Positions 1-9,610 of a DNA stretch of 13,303 bases are shown here, piece by piece. Positions within the stretch are counted from its first letter, which is position 1. Every line of letters starts with the position of its first letter. A program made the position numbers and the translations under genes. Under the pieces are notes generated by a model that saw only the letters and a list, made by a program, of their open reading frames with translations, ran no database searches and had not been told where the DNA came from. Origin of the DNA: Krasilnikovozyma curviuscula (Eukaryota > Basidiomycota > Tremellomycetes > Cystofilobasidiales > Mrakiaceae); assembly GCA_014825775.1 (NCBI GenBank), contig MVAQ01000359.1, positions 1 through 13,303 on the forward strand, in the 5' to 3' direction.

Positions 1-15
1 ATACGAGACCAAGGT

Positions 16-3000
16 ATGACCAGCTCAACTTCAATGTCCTGCCTTGCCGTGAGAGGACGCCACTGTGGACTGCAGCGTTCATTTCGTATAGTGCTTGCGT
101 GACCCCGCCCACGCAGTCAGGACATAATTCCACTCAAACCATCACAAGACCCTCAACTATCGACAGCGTCGGAGTGTAAGAAGGAGAGTTACCCACTCAT
201 CCAGATCTTCAGTTCAGCATCGTCCAGTACAACTATCGCTTCTCAGGGCTGCACAGAGACAGCACTGGAACCTTTCTTTGTTCATTCCGAGCCCATCCAA
301 ATCCCAATCCAGCATCCAACACCAATACCTGGATAGCTCAGCCAGGGGGTGCATATTGAATTTGTAAAGGTGCCTTCTCATTCGAGCCATCAGGAGCTTG
401 TACCAACAGCAGAAACACCCTTCCACTCGTCAACTCTGGTCAGGTCGCCCCTAGCTGTGGACCAATCAGCCACCAGCACCAGCAGTCGCATTCGTACCAG
501 GGACGAGTTCGAAGAGGAAGATCAAGAGGTCGAGAGGGAGTTGCTAGGAGTATATCAGCCTGAAAAGAGGGTCAGGCTTCAGGAGGAAGCAATCTTGGCT
601 GGTCTCATCCCAGAGAGCTTGCCGAACCCAGCTCTTTCAGGATCTTCGACCGCAGTAGCATCCAGCTCAACATCAGTCTCTGTAGGTCCAACAGCAGCAA
701 TAAGTGCCCTCTCAGCAACCGACAACGAATCACTGAGTCGAACAACCACCTTCACCACCCTCGACGACTCCTCTTGGACTCCTCAACCGTTCACAACTCA
801 AGATATGACTGCGACCAATGGTCACACCTTCACTAATAGCACAGAACAATCAAGTACCAATGGGTCCTCAGCGGTGACTACCAATGGCTTGGTCCCCGCC
901 ATCGACTCCACTTTCCTTTCACTTACGAACGGTCATTCTAAGGCTGACATACCATCATCGGCAGGTGTATACACCACCAATGCTGTGGCATCAAGCTCAA
1001 ACCATGTCATTCGAGGTGTACCAGTATCAGGTAGTAAGATGTCGGAAGGGAGTAGCTTCGACAAAGGAGAGTTTGTTCGCATTGCTGTTCAAGCTCTAAT
1101 CGCCGCAGGTTACAAGTAAGTCATTCACTATCTCGGACAATCTTGAAATTATCTATTTATAATACCAACTGACCATGCCTCTGATGCTCGCTGTCTCTCA
1201 GGAACTCGGCAGCAATGTTGGAACAAGAGTCGGGATACGTTCAAGAGATTCCTCAGGTGTCTGAGTTCAAGAACGCTATACTAGGAGGACGATGGGATGA
1301 AGCAAATGGTTTAATTCATTCTCTGTTCATTGATGATCATATTACCGTACGTTTGGTTCAAAGCTCCTTCAGCGAAACCTCATCTAAATCTAGCCCTGAC
1401 TTTGTTAAAACCTTTGACACTTCTCGGTGTTGCAGGATGTTCAATTCCTGATCGCTCAGCAGAAGTACTTTGAGTTGTTAGAATATGGGCACACGAAGAA
1501 GGCTCTAGGGGTCTTGAGGAATGAATTGGCGCCGCTCAACGTACACCATGAGCGAATGCATGTGCTACCAAGGTGAGAACGACAAGAATATCCTTCCGTC
1601 ACTGTCCTGATACTGATAAATATTTCTTTTATAGCCTAATGATTTATTCTGGAAGCCCTGACCTCATGGAAAGAGCGGAATGGGACGGTGCTGATGGTGA
1701 TTCTCGGAGATTGCTTCTCGAGAGTATTCAAAGTAAATTTCCTCTATCGTTTTTGTTTTGCAACTTAAAATGGCTGATTTTCTCGCTTCCTTTCATTCTT
1801 CAGCTTATGTTCCACGCACAGTGATGGTCCCCTCTAACCGACTGGAAGGACTCTTTGCTCAGGCGCAGCAGTATCAGGCTGAACACTCCGCTTACAATGT
1901 GTCTGGCACCAAAGGAGCTTCATTGCTCTACGATAGTGACGGAGATAGGAACGGATTTCCTCTTGTTAATGCAAGCACTCATCACGATCACACGAATGAA
2001 GTTTGGCACTTGAAATGGTCTTCTGATGGGAACCACCTAGCGAGCGGGTCGAAAGACAAGTGTGTTGGGATTTGGAAGCTGGAGGTCCGTCATACAAATC
2101 TCTTCTTCGGCTTTAATCTCTCGTTTGCTGACTTTGATTCGGTCAATGCAGGACGATCGGCCCAATGGCAATGGAAAGCTGCACCTGATTCAGATGCTCA
2201 GAGAACACACTGAACCGATTGGTGCTTTGGCTTGGTCTCCAGATGATACCATCTTAGTTACGACTGCTGAGAACGTCATAAAACTGTGGAACACTTCCAA
2301 CTGGGAATGTATAGCTACGTTGGACGCGCACAACGATGCTGTGTCGGCCGTCGTCTGGCTACCTTCTGGCGAAGGTTTCTTGTCTTCAGGCTACGACATG
2401 CAGATGCTGACTTGGGTACGTTTCCGTTTCTTTCATGGCTTCACTTTGACAATTGTTCACGCTTGATGTTTATCACAGAGTCGAGAAGGAATTCAAACTC
2501 AGCCGCCATGGAACACAGCACCTCTACGCCTGCTCGACTTTGCTATCACTTCAGACTCTCAGCGTCTATTATGTGTAATGTACTACGGTTCGGAGACTGC
2601 GCTTCATACATCATCATCTTCACATAGAGAACCAAGTGGGACTCGACCCGGTGCTGGTTATAAGGCGCCTGTTCATCAACTTATGGTTTACGATTATGAG
2701 TCGAAGAAGGATCTGTATCCGTGAGTTCGTTGTTCCTTGGATGAGATAGGGTCTTTCTTGCTGACAGTATTATATCGTCCTTATTTACAGTCCTGCTGTC
2801 GTGTCGGGCCCTTTGACGAGTTTCAGCCTGTCGAAGAACGACAAGTATGCTTTGGTAAACAGCTCACCGGACGAGCTTCAAGTATGGGACTTCTCTGAGG
2901 CCCCTCGCCTCTCAAAGATGCTTTGGGGACATTCTCAATCAGAATTTGTCCTTCACAGCTGTTTCGGTGGACCGTCCGACAACTTCATTTTGAGCGGTAG

Positions 3001-3366
3001 TGAAGGTTCGTCTCTGCCAAGTTCTGTGCTTCAAGTTTCGTTATAGTTGACCGCCCTTGTCACCTTGCCAGACTCGAAAATCTACGTCTGGTCTAGTTCT
3101 GGAGAGCTGCTTGAAGTGATTGACAGTCATTCTGGAGGTGCTGTCAACTCTGTAGCTTGGAACCCTTCTCGAACGGGCGTGTTTGCTTCCTGTGGAGATG
3201 ACTCAACAGTGTACGTCCCATTTTTTGAGGCTATTGATAACTGAACTGACATCGAAAGTACTTTACGCGCTATAGGCGATTGTTTTTGAGCCCGCAGTCG
3301 ATGTCTCAACCTGCACCTCAGCAGGCTTTGGCTCAAGCATACAGGAAGAATATAGGCGTGTATTGA
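16..3366 (+). CDS. GID7: Gid7/WDR26-like LisH-CTLH-WD40 protein, GID/CTLH E3 ligase subunit
   Basis: Firm exons are ~337-1115, 1202-1346, 1436-1572, 1635-1732, 1804-2084, 2152-2415, 2479-2720, 2791-3005, 3072-3210 and 3276-3366; their joined frame is open for 796 residues. A Ser/Thr-rich N-terminus with an acidic patch (EFEEEDQEVERE) leads into a LisH motif (GYKNSAAMLEQES, split by intron 1), a CTLH segment (EFKNAILGGRWDEA) and about seven WD40 blades with W/D ends such as VIKLWN, KIYVWS and STVRLF. Blade 4 carries a Ser/Gly-rich insert. In the family, Gid7/WDR26 assembles the GID/CTLH ubiquitin ligase into large assemblies and helps target metabolic enzymes such as gluconeogenic ones; that role here is inferred from domain order. 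The start is unsettled: exon 1 has no early ATG. ATGs at 16 and 34 would join through a GTGAGA donor at 49 to an AG at 336 or 345 in phase, giving about 807 aa. Identity is confident, the first exon is not. Confidence 0.9.
1116..1201 (+). other. Intron splitting the LisH motif of GID7, representative of the gene's nine firm introns
   Basis: The donor is GTAAGT and the acceptor CTCAG; joining restores GYK|NSAAML of the LisH helix pair. The other GID7 introns are 1347-1435, 1573-1634, 1733-1803, 2085-2151, 2416-2478, 2721-2790, 3006-3071 and 3211-3275, each needed to keep the frame. All nine are 62-89 nt, which is typical of tremellomycete genes. Confidence 0.85.
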
Positions 3367-3513
3367 GTGGTTGAACATTCGCATTGTATGACAGAGCATT
3401 AACCATTCAAACATCATCTCGTAAATCGTGAAAGAATGAAATGTACAAAGTATACAGATAATGTCCAAAGTATCTACATCCCTGAGATAATTTTAAGATT
3501 ACAAAGTCGAATT

Positions 3514-5836
3514 TTACCACCTGAATTTACTCCTGGGTCCACGACAAGCCCAGAAGAACAACCCAGCCGCGAATATAGACAGCACGGCGACAGGGACGAG
3601 GATGCCGATGGCGATTTTAGCACCGAGCGACAAGCCCTTCCTAGGTGAGCTGCACGGGTAAGCAGAATCACACGGCGAGCCTGATGGAACGGTGTATGCT
3701 CCAGCTTGCAGTCGAGTATAGTATGGGTCCGAGGCGTCTTGTGCTACAGCCATCGCTGCGAGAGTAAGGAGAGGTGCGTTGTAATCTGTATGTAAACATT
3801 GCCTCCCCGACTGATCAGTCCATCATGTCACTCGCCGAATATTTGCTTAGAGAAGCAGACTTACCGAGAGCAACTTCTGTCTGAGGCCAGTCGGCACGGA
3901 TATTGAAGAAGTTATCTTCAGTAGAAATCCCAATGATTAGTACATCCGGAGAAGGCGCGTTAGAACAGATCAGTAGAGGACTTACCAGACGAATCAGGAC
4001 CCCCAACAACAGCACCATACAGCACATACGCCTCAACTGGGGGATCCGTGTTGACGGCAGTGACATTGTCTCCCCCACTGGCCATAGCGCTCGACGGGTT
4101 CGTCGGCGAGTTAGGGTTGACGCCGACGATGTAAGGGACGTTCATGGGGTTCTGACCGAGAGCGTAGTTGATTTGGTTCTGAGCAAAGGCGATGTATGAA
4201 GACGCTTTGGTCGTGTTCAGTGTCCAGGAGGAGTACCGCAACATGAGCATCGCACTGTTGAGCGCTGGGTTCAGCGATGCGTCGTCTGAGTCGCCATCGT
4301 ACCACAAGAGACCGCCTTTGGTGAGATATCCTGGAGAAGATCCTGAAATTATCCTATCAAAGTATCTGAAAGGGGTCAAACGAAGAACGAAAAGGTCAGA
4401 CAGTTGAATAAGATTGAATGGGGCACAAACCAGCCTATTACCTTTCGCTTTGCTGCCTGAATTGAGCGAGCAAGGCGGTGGAATTAGATCCAGCAATACC
4501 GGGCCTGGAAATGATAGCCTGAGTGAACAAGATAGGGAGTGCTGGAGTCATGGCTGTATAAAGACCGCACACTAATCAGATATCTACAAACACATCGACG
4601 AGGTTGAATTACTTACAATCCCAATTAAAGACAGCATCGCTATTTATCAAGTTGAAAGTATTGTAGTACGACACGGCCTGAGCGAAGAAGCTCGACGAGT
4701 TGCTCGCCAGCGCGATCCACAGTGCGCTCCAGCACAAATCGTCTCCAAAGCTTGAACTGGCGTACGTGTCCGCGGCCAAGGGAGCAGCGGTCTGATACGT
4801 TTGCATCGGGCTTGCATTGACAGCAAAGTTGAACAGGTCTGTTGCATGGGAAAGGAGCGTCGATGCGTACGTTGCGTTTGAGAGAGACGCTGGTTGAGAA
4901 GAGGAGGAAGAGGAGTTGAACTGGAACCCTGAGTAGAGCAACGAAGCGGCTGAAAATGCTGCTGAGGCTGCTGCTGCTGCATCTGTTCCTGGACTGCAAA
5001 AGAAAAAAAGCAGAAGTAAGGTTAATTACGGAAAAGAAGCTTTTTGAGGGAGCTGGTTCGGAGCTGATGATGGGCTTTTTGGGGAGGACAAACGTACTGG
5101 GACGAGTTGATCTGGGAGGAGGGTCGGGGTGTAGGTATCGTTAGATCTCCTCCCCAGTACGCATTATCCAGTGTACCGTTACCGATTTGGACGTAGAGCA
5201 CGTCCGCTGATGGGTGAGCCTGACAACGTAAACAGAGTTGAGTTGGTGATCAATCCAGGTCCGGGATGAGGGTTTGCGAGACGCAAAAAGTCACACACCT
5301 TGATCATCCAATCATATCCCCATCGTACTGAATTATCAATTTAGCATTATCAGCTCACAGTTTTACTGGTGCGGTGAGGAATAGCTCTTACGCATCGCGT
5401 CCAAGTAAGCCGTTTGGTTCGCCAGGTTGTAACCCTCACCCGCGAGGTCGATCGCACCCCATGAGATTGATGCTAAACTAGAAGAAAGCGAGAAAGTGTT
5501 CTTGATGTAGTCTCCAGCATCGTAGTAGCCCCCGGCGAGATCCAACCCTGCGTCCGACCCATCGTCCGTGCAGGACGTATTCCTCCACGAGACCCTATTC
5601 GAGCTCGGGAGAGTCCCACTACGCTGGGCTTCGTAGAACCACAGCGCGTCTCCAAGGAGGTTGGCCCACTGGCCGTTAGGAACTGACGAGCTGGAGGACG
5701 CAACGGCGCCTGAGGTTGTGGGTGCTGGGGTGAAAGTGACTGAAGGGGTGAGCTGAGCATGGATGAGGGGTGCTGCTATCAGCGAGAGGAGGAGTGGCAG
5801 CATCCCAGTAAAGAGATATTGGGAACGCTTCTGCAT
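3514..5836 (-). CDS. Glycoside hydrolase family 9 endoglucanase, secreted and membrane-anchored
   Basis: Exons in transcript order are 5836-5392, 5327-5299, 5219-5098, 4993-4617, 4553-4442, 4365-3986, 3915-3865 and 3785-3514, joining in frame to 595 aa. Residues 1-27 are a signal peptide ending ...IHA|Q, followed by a Ser/Thr-rich linker and a full GH9 domain (~52-525). The family's DAGDY block is at 106-110, where the two Asp hold and activate the water. Further matches are RWGYDWMIKAHP, WGGDLT, NWDSMTPALP, GGLLWYDGDSDDAS and the second signature with D497 and the general acid E502 (DWPQTEVALDYNA). Many N-glycosylation sequons are present. After a Cys-containing Ser/Pro stretch, residues ~563-585 form one membrane helix followed by a basic tail (CRGPRSKFRW). 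It should hydrolyse beta-1,4-glucan at the cell surface; the substrate (cellulose or own-wall glucan) is inference. The PHHR-like motif of GH9 signature 1 reads PSSA at 452-455. The frame is closed by TAA-free exons and ends at a clean stop. Confidence 0.93.
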
Positions 5837-5837
5837 G

Positions 5838-5964
5838 CCTTGAGATGCGAAAGAAGGAACTTCGAGCTGGGGACGACGAATTCAATAGAGAAGTTAGTAA
5901 CCATACGTTTGAAAAGGGAGTTCAATGAGCGAAGTGAATAGAAAGCACGTTACCTTGAGATGCG
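5838..5964. repeat. 12-nt direct repeat in the GH9 5' leader
   Basis: The plus-strand word CCTTGAGATGCG occurs at 5838-5849 and 5953-5964. Read on the gene's strand, the distal copy contains the AAG|GT splice donor of the leader intron, and the proximal copy ends two bases before the ATG. It is an exact match and short enough that chance or a small local duplication are both possible. Confidence 0.7.
5867..5953 (-). other. 5' leader intron of the GH9 gene
   Basis: On the minus strand this runs from an AAG|GTAACG donor to CCCCAG, with a near-perfect TACTAAC branch box (GTTACTAACTT) about 35 nt before the acceptor. It ends 30 nt upstream of the ATG. No upstream ATG continues into the coding frame, so I place it in the 5' UTR. 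A 12-nt direct repeat flanks it: one copy spans the donor and the other abuts the start codon. Confidence 0.65.
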
Positions 5965-6548
5965 TTTCTAATTATCTGCAAGAAAGTCAAAGGAGTATAG
6001 AACAAAGCTGCCAAAAAGAGGAAGGAAGTTGAGGTCAGCCCAGTCGTACACTTTCAAAATTCCTCTGAGGCGAGACTCGCGCACGGATTTGCGACGTCGA
6101 TCCTATTTGAGGAGCCCGCAAATTCCAGTGAAATGTAAACAAAGGCCACAAAATAAGTTGTAAAAACTCAGATGAGCGAGATATCGTATTGAAAATGTGA
6201 CAGGTGTTAGGTGACAGAACCTTTCTGACTGCGGTCTGGTAGCCCTAGATTTGCTCGTCAACCGACCTCGCGTTCTCATCAGTATCGCTTGCAACGTGGA
6301 GTCCAATAGGTAAACCAAACCACGTATAAAAATAGAGAATCTTGTAGATACAAAAAAATTGACGTGAAGACATTTCCAATCACCCCCCACTCGTAAAGCG
6401 TCCATCGCAATACAAAGAATAAGAGAGCTACTCGTCATCATCGTCACCATTCACCACTGCCCGGGCCCAAACGCATCAACAAAGAGCGTTCCACTACAAC
6501 ATATGCTACAAATCCATTCCCTTCTCGGTAGGTAACCCAGGCTGCTGC
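5965..6548. other. Intergenic: GH9 promoter/leader and 3' flank of the next gene; no gene seen
   Basis: This stretch lies between the start of the GH9 transcript and the stop of the small minus-strand gene at 6549. It should hold the GH9 promoter and the 3' UTR of that upstream gene. One ATG-started open frame (minus, 6450-6103, 115 codons) exists but has a composition like flanking DNA and no family signature. I see no tRNA, repeat array or clear regulatory box. Confidence 0.4.
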
Positions 6549-6926
6549 TCAGTTCCCGTCTTCGACCAAAACCCAGCTACGGCTTCCCCTGGTAAGCACC
6601 CCTCCCGTGCCACCAACGACCTCTTTCACAGTAGTAGTGCTTTTCAAAAACCCAACGATGCTCGGTAATTCGGATTCGGCAGCTGTAGACGTGGTTTGGT
6701 AGAGCGGTCCAGAGACTTTGACGGCGGGAGTAGTAGAGCTTGGCGGGCCGATCGCGCTCGATGTGATAGTTCGTGGGTTAAGTGAAGGAGTATTCTGGGA
6801 AGGCTGGGTGGAGGCAGATGTCATGGTCGACAGCGCTCTTGTTGGGCTGGAGAGCAACACGCCTGTGGGCTTGAGGGATCGCAAAGCGGTCAGGGAGAGT
6901 TTGGTATTGAAGCAATACTGGGCCAT
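6549..6926 (-). CDS. Small unrecognised protein, probable mitochondrial import signal
   Basis: This is a single 125-codon exon starting at ATG 6926 and ending at TGA 6549. I do not recognise the family. The first ~35 residues have no acidic residue and contain spaced Lys/Arg with Leu/Ser (LSLTALRSLKPTGVLLSSP, then RALS), the look of a cleavable matrix-targeting presequence. A Ser/Thr/Pro-rich linker (~36-75) follows, then a more ordered C-terminus with LPSIVGFLKSTTTVKEVVGG and a final GSRSWVLVEDGN. The exon is preceded by two convincing introns (6957-7062 and 7117-7229). No ATG-started frame in those upstream exons stays open into this one, so I keep the start at 6926. From the acceptor at 6956 the frame is in fact open (TNLPLKNPEA then M), so an N-terminal extension is possible if the upstream exon structure differs. 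The mitochondrial location is inference. Confidence 0.6.
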   Translation of the reverse strand: MAQYCFNTKLSLTALRSLKPTGVLLSSPTRALSTMTSASTQPSQNTPSLNPRTITSSAIGPPSSTTPAVKVSGPLYQTTSTAAESELPSIVGFLKSTTTVKEVVGGTGGVLTRGSRSWVLVEDGN

Positions 6927-6956
6927 AGCTTCTGGATTTTTAAGAGGTAAATTTGT

Positions 6957-7062
6957 CTACAAGTGCATTTATCAGTGGTGAGAAAGAGCGTAGAGAGATG
7001 GTTAGAAAGCCAGCCTTCGATAAAAAAAAGGGTAGTGCCCTGCGGCAATGGCCAAGACTCAC
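6957..7062 (-). other. 5' leader intron 2 of the small minus-strand gene
   Basis: The donor is CATCC|GTGAGT at 7062 and the acceptor CTTGTAG at 6957, with a TTCTAACC branch site in between; length is 106 nt. A second acceptor (AATCCAG) lies five bases before the ATG at 6926. Its position just upstream of the start codon makes it a 5' UTR intron unless coding begins further upstream. Confidence 0.55.
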
Positions 7063-7116
7063 GGATGGCGACTGGGCTGGATTTTTGACGTGGGCTAGAA
7101 ATGCTTTGACAACCTT

Positions 7117-7229
7117 CTGTAAGACACACAGAAAGCAGGTTGAAGTCAGCTTCAGAACTCTTCAGTTGAACTTCTTAGTCGTCCAAGTCCAAGGTAAGAT
7201 GAGGAGCACTTTGGGGCAGGGGAGCTCAC
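7117..7229 (-). other. 5' leader intron 1 of the small minus-strand gene
   Basis: The donor is TCTAG|GTGAGC at 7229 and the acceptor GTCTTACAG at 7117, with GCTGAC as a plausible branch site; length is 113 nt. It leaves a 54-nt leader exon (7063-7116) between the two introns. A further GTGAGC..TTATAG pair at 7385..7283 could be a third leader intron. Confidence 0.5.
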
Positions 7230-7818
7230 CTAGATGATGGTGCGAGTTCACAGCAAAGGAACAATATCTGTCGATGTTCGTCCTATAAAAGTTTCTTATC
7301 CGTGTTGGTGATAGTTAGAAGGTCGAGGAGCAAGCTGACGGACGAGATCTTTGGATTAGTTAGGTGATTCTTCGGAAAGGCTCACGAAGAAATTTCAGGT
7401 AATCGGCGAGTACTCGGTCGGTCGGCAAGCGGTAACCCTCGGTAAATTTTGCATGAGGGAGGAAAACATTCAGACAACTACTTACTTGGATTTTGGACAA
7501 GTTCAAGTCTTAGCTGAAGAAGATAAATGAGGACAGTTTTCTAAGCTTAGCTTCACTGGCAAACCGCAGGAAAATTGTAACGTTCGGTTTCGCATCCGAA
7601 AGGTAAACAAAACTTGTGGCAGCACTCATACAATGACCAAATGATGAGAATATACCAATTACAGTAAAAACAACGTGGTAAATACAACATGGATAGAATA
7701 CAAGCAAGGGAAAAGGCATACAAATATGCAACACTGTTTTTTTCCAAAAACCTGGGTTGCTCAACAAACTTCTACTAGTCATCCGATAATCCTGCCGCTT
7801 CCTGTTTTCAATCGCTGG
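7230..7818. other. Intergenic: leader/promoter of the small gene and 3' flank of the 518-aa gene
   Basis: No ATG-started gene is supportable here. 7230-7510 holds candidate leader exons and splice sites for the downstream small gene. It also holds a 49-codon open frame without ATG on the minus strand (7509-7360). 7510-7818 is A+T-richer and probably the 3' UTR and terminator of the gene ending at 7819. A 90-codon minus frame from ATG 7782 is judged spurious. Confidence 0.4.
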
Positions 7819-9449
7819 CTAGTAGTCAACAACCCTCCCCACATTTCCCACGACTTCTTGCAGCCTTGCTCCACTCCCCGGATCCCATCTCGACGTCCAC
7901 TTCCTCTCGCCAGCTTCAGAAGGCGTGACAATCGTAGGCGTGTAGAAACTGTTCTCGTTCTTCCTTCTCTGGGGTGAAATACCAGACTGAATTGGTGGTG
8001 TAGATGGGTACTCGTCAGATTCGGATGAAGAGGTCGAGGACGAGGACGAAGACGGATGAAGGTGGGTGTCGGTTCTGCGCTCGACGTCAAGCTCGGGTTC
8101 TTCTTCGGGTTCTTCTTTGAACACAGGGATATAGTTGATGGATGAGAGGGAGGAGATAAATGCCGATGGTGGTGTTGGATTTGGATCTTGCGGTGGTAGA
8201 TACGACGAGCGCGAGCGGGCCATTGACCTGGGCGAGCCAACAGGCGAGTTGCTCTGTCTCCTCCAGGAAGATGTGGATTGTGGAGAAGCGGACGATTTCA
8301 GAGTTGATGCCATCAGAAGCTCCAGCACACAAGGTAGAGTCCCAAATACTGGGTCGTGCACCGCGACGTCGTACTCGGTCTCGAGCTGTTCAGACAGGAG
8401 GCGCGATTTGATGCAGAGCAGTAGGCCGCTGGTTTGTTGGGATTGGAGGAAATTATCGATAAGAAGTGGGATGTGAGTAGGTGTACCAGATGGGAAGACG
8501 TGCGCTAGGATCGGACATAGTGCCGTTGTCGCGGGTGCTGATGAAAACGCGGCGGATGAGTAGTTGGGCGAGATGGACGCTCTTTTAGAGGTGATGGATG
8601 AACGAGACTGAAAGGTGGAATATATGCTTCCTGTACGGGACGAAAATGTTGAAGAAGGTGACAGATCGTGGAGCGGGGGACCACTAGGCTGAAGTTGTTG
8701 TTGGGGTGCAGTTGACAGCAAGGGTATTGTTGCTGTTGTGATAAAGAAAGCAGATGAAAGTATAGTTTGAAGTGATGATTGATGAAAGTGAGGGATGTAG
8801 TTCAAAACAACATCGAACAATTGGTTGCTGTTGCTGTTTGGTTGTTGCGACTTCCCGCCTCCTCCTGTCACACCGCCTGCTCCTTTCCAGAGAAACAATC
8901 TCGACTTCCTCTTCTTGGGAGTTTTCTTGAATCTCCATGAAGCAGCGACTTCAGTAGCTTCTTTTAGCTGGGTGTGAATGCTGGTGCTAGTCAGGTGGGT
9001 AACGTTACTGGTTAAAGCGGTTTGAGATGACGCGTGTGTCGATGGAGGTAAGATGAGGAAAGACTTGGCTGGGATCGTGTTTCTCAACAGATCGAGATCT
9101 TTCTTTGACGGTTCTATGTGGATAGCAAAGCAGGGGAACGGTCGGCGGAAGGAAACAAGTTGAAAAATCGCTGTCAGCATGGCGCCATGTCGATAACGAA
9201 AAAAAGGCTAGTCGTGTGCAGCATGACAAGCACTGATTTCTCACCTCCAAGTACCAGTATGATTCTGCTCTGATCCCTGGCAAGCTCCAGCAGCTCAGGT
9301 GCAGATTTTCCTTCCACCGTCCACGCAGCAGTTGGCCCGTTCGTCTGGAAAGACCGACAGGCTGACGTTTCAGGCAGAGCAGCGAGCTGGTTCCCATGAA
9401 CAGATGAAGAACTGCTCGATCTCCTGGTAGTCGGGCTGAAGGCAGGCAT
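7819..9449 (-). CDS. Unrecognised 518-aa Ser-rich, low-complexity protein
   Basis: Two coding exons, 9449-9245 and 9170-7819, join through a 74-nt intron (GTGAGA..GACAG) that links ...RIILVLG to A|IFQLVSF. I do not recognise the family. Visible parts are a Ser run near residues 11-16 and a short ordered stretch (~48-110, ELLELARDQSRIILVLG to AKSFLILPPS). A strongly basic patch follows at ~148-159 (FKKTPKKRKSR), possibly a nuclear signal or membrane-charge patch, then a hydrophobic/amphipathic stretch ~188-221. A second ordered block contains HVFPSGTPTHIPLLIDNFLQ and EYDVAVHDPVFGTLPCVLELL. An acidic and poly-Ser region and a conserved-looking end (KWTSRWDPGSGARLQEVVGN, then VGRVVDY) close it. 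The frame stays open upstream of the chosen ATG back to a splice acceptor at 9611, but the exon before that is closed by a stop, so 9449 is the first usable Met. No signal peptide is visible. Confidence 0.72.
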
Positions 9450-9610
9450 TGCCTTCTGTCTTCCTTGGGGAATGTGGGTGAGGTGAAAATAGATGGTCGA
9501 TCTGCTTGGAGGCGACGGTGAGGTTGGACGACGAGCCAGAAACTTAATAACTGCGTGAACCTTCCGGGTCTCAAAGGGGGCTGCGCAAACCCCTCTGATC
9601 GCCCAAAAAG

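Noticed and set aside
349..351. GTG at 349 as the start codon of GID7
   Set aside because: GTG is not a normal start in nuclear fungal genes; the frame is open further upstream to 337, next to AG acceptor candidates.
2575..2627. Possible extra intron in GID7 (GTAATG..CATAG, 53 nt)
   Set aside because: Removing it shifts the frame and hits a stop within a dozen codons; the unspliced frame continues cleanly into VHQLMVYDYESKKDL of WD40 blade 4.
6103..6450. 115-codon minus-strand ORF between the small gene and the GH9 gene
   Set aside because: It starts with ATG but shows no domain, no splice links and flank-like composition, and it lies where the 3' UTR of one gene and the promoter of the next are expected.
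6953..7237. Plus-strand 94-codon frame
   Set aside because: It begins with TTG, has no signature, and overlaps good minus-strand splice signals of the leader of the small gene.
7386..7454. ATG at 7454 as the real start of the small mitochondrial-like gene
   Set aside because: Its frame meets TGA after 19 codons, before the next candidate donor, so it can only be a small upstream ORF.
7510..7782. 90-codon minus-strand ORF with hydrophobic stretches
   Set aside because: It sits in A+T-rich 3' flanking DNA, where random hydrophobic codons are common. Its first residues MTSRSL match the uORF at 9760 only at the peptide level and with different codons, so I treat this as coincidence.
8087..8476. 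Several plus- and minus-strand frames over the Ser-rich exon
   Set aside because: They are shadows of the G+C-rich, low-complexity coding exon of the 518-aa gene.
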